From JAWXBG01 sp034439875 (lineage in GTDB: Bacteria > Bacteroidota > Bacteroidia > Flavobacteriales_D > Sanyastnellaceae): a DNA stretch of 9,665 bases. A program made the translations under genes and the position numbers. The DNA lies in the NCBI GenBank assembly GCA_034439875.1, contig JAWXBG010000129.1, forward strand, positions 1 to 9,665, given 5' to 3'. How positions within the stretch are numbered: position 1 is the stretch's first letter; every line of letters starts with the position of its first letter. Positions 7,663 through 9,665 of the stretch are shown piece by piece. The notes beneath the pieces were generated by a model that did not search any database, was not told the DNA's origin, and saw nothing but the letters and a program-made list of their open reading frames with translations.

Positions 7663-9489
7663 ATGCTGCGCAAATCTCTTATTTTATTTTGTGCTTCAGC
7701 CATTTCAGTATGTCTAGGAGCTCAATTGCCAATTCTCGAAAGGCAGGTGAGTATCCATGCTTCAGGAACTCGTCTGACTGAAGTATTCGCACAAATGGAG
7801 GGGCAGGCTCAATTTTCGTTTAGCTATAATTCCAAATTAATACCAGAAGAAAAGTTGGTTACCGTGGATGTGCAAAACCGTCCGGTGAGAGAGGTTCTGA
7901 AGAAGATGTTTGGCGAATCATTGTCGTACAAACAACGAGGTCGTTTCCTCATTTTAGCAAAGGCTCCGAAAGAAGAAGATAAAAAGGTGCTGGTGAGTGG
8001 TTATGTAGAAAGCGCCAAAGGAGAACCCATTCCAAACACTACTGTCTATGATCCTAACACCCTTGTATCAACCAACACAAATGAGTATGGTTATTTCGAA
8101 ATGAAAATTGAACGAAAGGAGATTCCTTTGGAACTTTCGGTGAGTAAATCTGCTTTTCGAGATACTTTGATGCCGGTGAATCCACAATCAAGTTCTTTTC
8201 AAAACATTACACTTGAGGAATCGCCATTTGATTCATTATTTCGAAATTCTTTGACGAATATAGCCGAAGGAGCCAAGTCTGGCTGGTATCAGTTTGTCGA
8301 CTTCGTTTTTCCAAGCAACCCGGAGACAGCAAATGTTTCGGACACTTTGTATAGAACTTTTCAATGTTCTCTTTTTCCTTATGTTGGCACCAATCGCAAA
8401 ATGAGTGGCCGTGTGGTCAATGAGTATTCATTGAACATTTTCGCTGGGTATTCAATGGGTAACGAAAAATTGGAAGTGGCGGGTTTTGCGAATATCAATC
8501 GTGCGAATGTTCGGGGGGCACAAATTGCAGGTTTTTCGAATATTGTGGGCGGCAATTTAGAGGGATGTCAGATTGGTGGTTTTGCCAATATCGTTGGTGG
8601 CGATGTGAGAGGATGTCAGATTGGTGGTTTTTCGAATACCGTGAGAGGAGATGTTGAGGGAGTTCAAATTGCGGGTTTTACAAATGTGACCAACGGACCG
8701 GTGGGTGGTGTGCAAATTGCAGGATTTAGCAATGTGAATATGGATACTACGAAATCTATTATGATAGCGGGGTTTAGCAATCACACATTGGGAAAAGCTT
8801 CAGGTATATCTATTGCCGGATTTTCGAATGTGCATGTGGGTTCATTCGATGGTGTTCAGTTGGCAGGATTTGCAAATGTGAATACAGGGAAGATTTCTGG
8901 GACACAGATTGCAGGGTTTGCCAACATTGCCCAAACAGTGCATGGATCACAGATATCAGGATTTTTTAATTATGCCGATTCTATTTCAGGTATACCCATT
9001 GGTTTTCTAAGTTTCGTGCGCAAGAATGGATACCACAAATTCGAGATAGCTTATAATGAGATCTATCCGTTTAGCATTGCATTCAGGACTGGGGTTCCGG
9101 CATTTTACAATATTCTGCAAGCTGGAATGAGATTCGATGGACCTTCCGATACTACCAGGTGGTCGTTCGGTTATGGTGTGGGTTCAGCCCCCAAGTTGTC
9201 GAGGACACTGCGACTGAATATCGATCTTACCGCCAATCAAATGACCTATGGCAACGACTTCGATTATCTTAATTTGTTGAACAAACTCGATCTTGGTTTC
9301 GAATGGCAATTCACAAAAGGTGTAGCCCTGGCTTTTGGAGCTTCGGTCAATTTACTTATCAGAGAGAATCAAGGAATTTATCCATATTTGTACGGAGACT
9401 ACAATCCGCAAATTCTCGAAACATGGAACCGCAATGGCTACAATGCACAGGCCTGGATTGGCTGGAAGGTTGCCATAAGGCTTTTTTGA
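7663..9489 (+). CDS. STN + carboxypeptidase-regulatory-like + LA_2272-type repeat outer-membrane protein
   Basis: A 608-residue protein from the ATG at 7663. Residues 1-20 are a signal peptide (MLRK then a hydrophobic core ending LGA-Q). Residues about 27-100 are an STN domain, with the typical VSIHASGTRLTEVF and FSYNSKLI strands. Residues about 109-184 are a carboxypeptidase-regulatory-like sandwich (VSGYV...GEPIPNTTV, NEYGYFEM). Residues about 270-450 carry AGFxN repeats, ten at exactly 16-residue spacing, resembling the LA_2272 surface-repeat family. Residues about 451-608 are alternating strands ending KVAIRLF, with the terminal Phe typical of outer-membrane beta-barrels. There is no TonB-dependent receptor plug or barrel of usual size, so it is not a transporter of that class. 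STN usually senses or couples to TonB or anti-sigma partners, but none is encoded nearby. The role is unknown; a surface or envelope sensor or scaffold is possible. An ATG at 7624 is the alternative start (621 residues) but gives a poorer signal peptide. A terminator upstream implies its own promoter. Confidence 0.9.
   Translation: MLRKSLILFCASAISVCLGAQLPILERQVSIHASGTRLTEVFAQMEGQAQFSFSYNSKLIPEEKLVTVDVQNRPVREVLKKMFGESLSYKQRGRFLILAKAPKEEDKKVLVSGYVESAKGEPIPNTTVYDPNTLVSTNTNEYGYFEMKIERKEIPLELSVSKSAFRDTLMPVNPQSSSFQNITLEESPFDSLFRNSLTNIAEGAKSGWYQFVDFVFPSNPETANVSDTLYRTFQCSLFPYVGTNRKMSGRVVNEYSLNIFAGYSMGNEKLEVAGFANINRANVRGAQIAGFSNIVGGNLEGCQIGGFANIVGGDVRGCQIGGFSNTVRGDVEGVQIAGFTNVTNGPVGGVQIAGFSNVNMDTTKSIMIAGFSNHTLGKASGISIAGFSNVHVGSFDGVQLAGFANVNTGKISGTQIAGFANIAQTVHGSQISGFFNYADSISGIPIGFLSFVRKNGYHKFEIAYNEIYPFSIAFRTGVPAFYNILQAGMRFDGPSDTTRWSFGYGVGSAPKLSRTLRLNIDLTANQMTYGNDFDYLNLLNKLDLGFEWQFTKGVALAFGASVNLLIRENQGIYPYLYGDYNPQILETWNRNGYNAQAWIGWKVAIRLF
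8470..9012 (+). repeat. 48-bp in-frame repeat array encoding 16-residue AGFxN units
   Basis: Ten units begin with (A/G)GF(A/S/T)N at protein residues 273, 289, 305, 321, 337, 353, 369, 385, 401 and 417, an exact 16-residue spacing. An eleventh (SGFFN, 432) is one residue short, and a weak twelfth (IGFLS) follows after 14. The pattern is roughly V-Q-I-A-G-F-x-N-h-x-x-G-x-h-x-G, where h is hydrophobic. DNA identity is highest between neighbours: 21 nt at 8563-8583 recur exactly at 8611-8631. That fits past expansion by unit duplication. A solenoid or repeated-turn fold is likely. Confidence 0.93.
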
Positions 9490-9490
9490 G

Positions 9491-9526
9491 AAGAACGGCA
9501 GCGAAGCTGCCGTTCTTCCCCCCCCC
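9491..9526 (+). terminator. Perfect 12-bp hairpin plus nine-C tract immediately after the stop codon
   Basis: AAGAACGGCAGC (9491-9502) pairs perfectly with 9506-9517 around a GAA loop, starting one base after the TGA of the preceding gene. Instead of a U-tract it is followed by nine C's (9518-9526). Six T's lie just before the stem (9482-9487), inside the coding end. It may protect the 3' end or terminate transcription, but it is not a canonical intrinsic terminator. A dispersed palindromic repeat is the main alternative. Confidence 0.5.
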
Positions 9527-9538
9527 GTGGTAGCGATC

Positions 9539-9577
9539 GTCACCCTGACGAGCGTTCCACAGGAATGGTCGTCAGGG
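9539..9577. repeat. Long palindrome with an overlapping alternative hairpin
   Basis: CCCTGACGA (9543-9551) pairs with TCGTCAGGG (9569-9577). After one G-G mismatch the stem continues with CGTTCC / GGAATG around an ACA loop. A second hairpin, CGTCA-CCC-TGACG (9539-9551), uses the same left-arm bases, so the two cannot form together. No gene is recognised from 9527 to the window end. The element could be a REP-like intergenic repeat or a regulatory leader for a gene beyond the window. Confidence 0.6.
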
Positions 9578-9665
9578 CCTCCTTGTATCCACGAAACATT
9601 GATCTGCACCACCTCCATTTAAAGACATGTTTCTCCCTCTCCATTATTCCCATCAGTGCTTTTCT

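Noticed and set aside
8557..8784. Minus-strand open frame with repeats
   Set aside because: Its repetitiveness is the antisense image of the 48-bp AGFxN repeats.
9352..9618. Minus-strand open frame of 88 codons at the right end
   Set aside because: It overlaps the 3' end of the STN gene on the opposite strand and reads through two hairpins and a nine-C tract. This is an open frame produced by palindromes rather than a supported gene.

Overview
The window looks like chromosomal DNA of a Bacteroidota bacterium, probably a free-living Flavobacteriales-type lineage. Three things point there. Two proteins end in a type IX secretion (T9SS) type A sorting domain with the same ISPNPATD motif. A lipoprotein carries the phylum-style SCKKD lipobox, and another protein carries an N-terminal STN domain. 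The genes also lack Shine-Dalgarno sequences and have A/T-rich leaders. The genus cannot be told from the sequence alone.

Layout. Positions 1-772 hold no gene. The first 320 bases are two octamer-based tandem arrays in opposite orientation (1-144 and 161-320). A 135-bp MITE-like palindrome follows at 498-632, then an intrinsic terminator at 698-732. Positions 773-1591 (minus) encode a secreted thioredoxin-fold protein with a T9SS sorting tail. A 290-bp divergent region separates it from a small lipoprotein gene (1882-2589, plus). A hairpin at 2695-2724 probably ends that transcript. Positions 2766-7424 (plus) encode a 1552-residue exported protein with an alpha/beta-hydrolase domain (GASMG nucleophile elbow), a right-handed beta-helix, a helical region and a T9SS tail. 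A strong terminator (7463-7504) separates it from 7663-9489 (plus). That gene encodes a predicted outer-membrane protein made of STN, a carboxypeptidase-regulatory-like domain, eleven or twelve 16-residue AGFxN repeats (LA_2272-type) and a barrel-like C-terminus. The last ~175 bases hold two strong palindromes joined by a nine-C tract.

Working together. All four proteins are predicted to be envelope or extracellular, but a terminator stands after three of the genes and the first is divergent. They are therefore probably monocistronic neighbours rather than one operon. Two are predicted T9SS cargo. No T9SS machinery, sigma/anti-sigma pair, transposase, RNA gene or CRISPR array was seen.

The points most worth a second look are the inverted octamer arrays, the MITE-like palindrome, the architectures of the giant hydrolase and the STN-repeat protein, and the twin palindromes with C9 at the right end.
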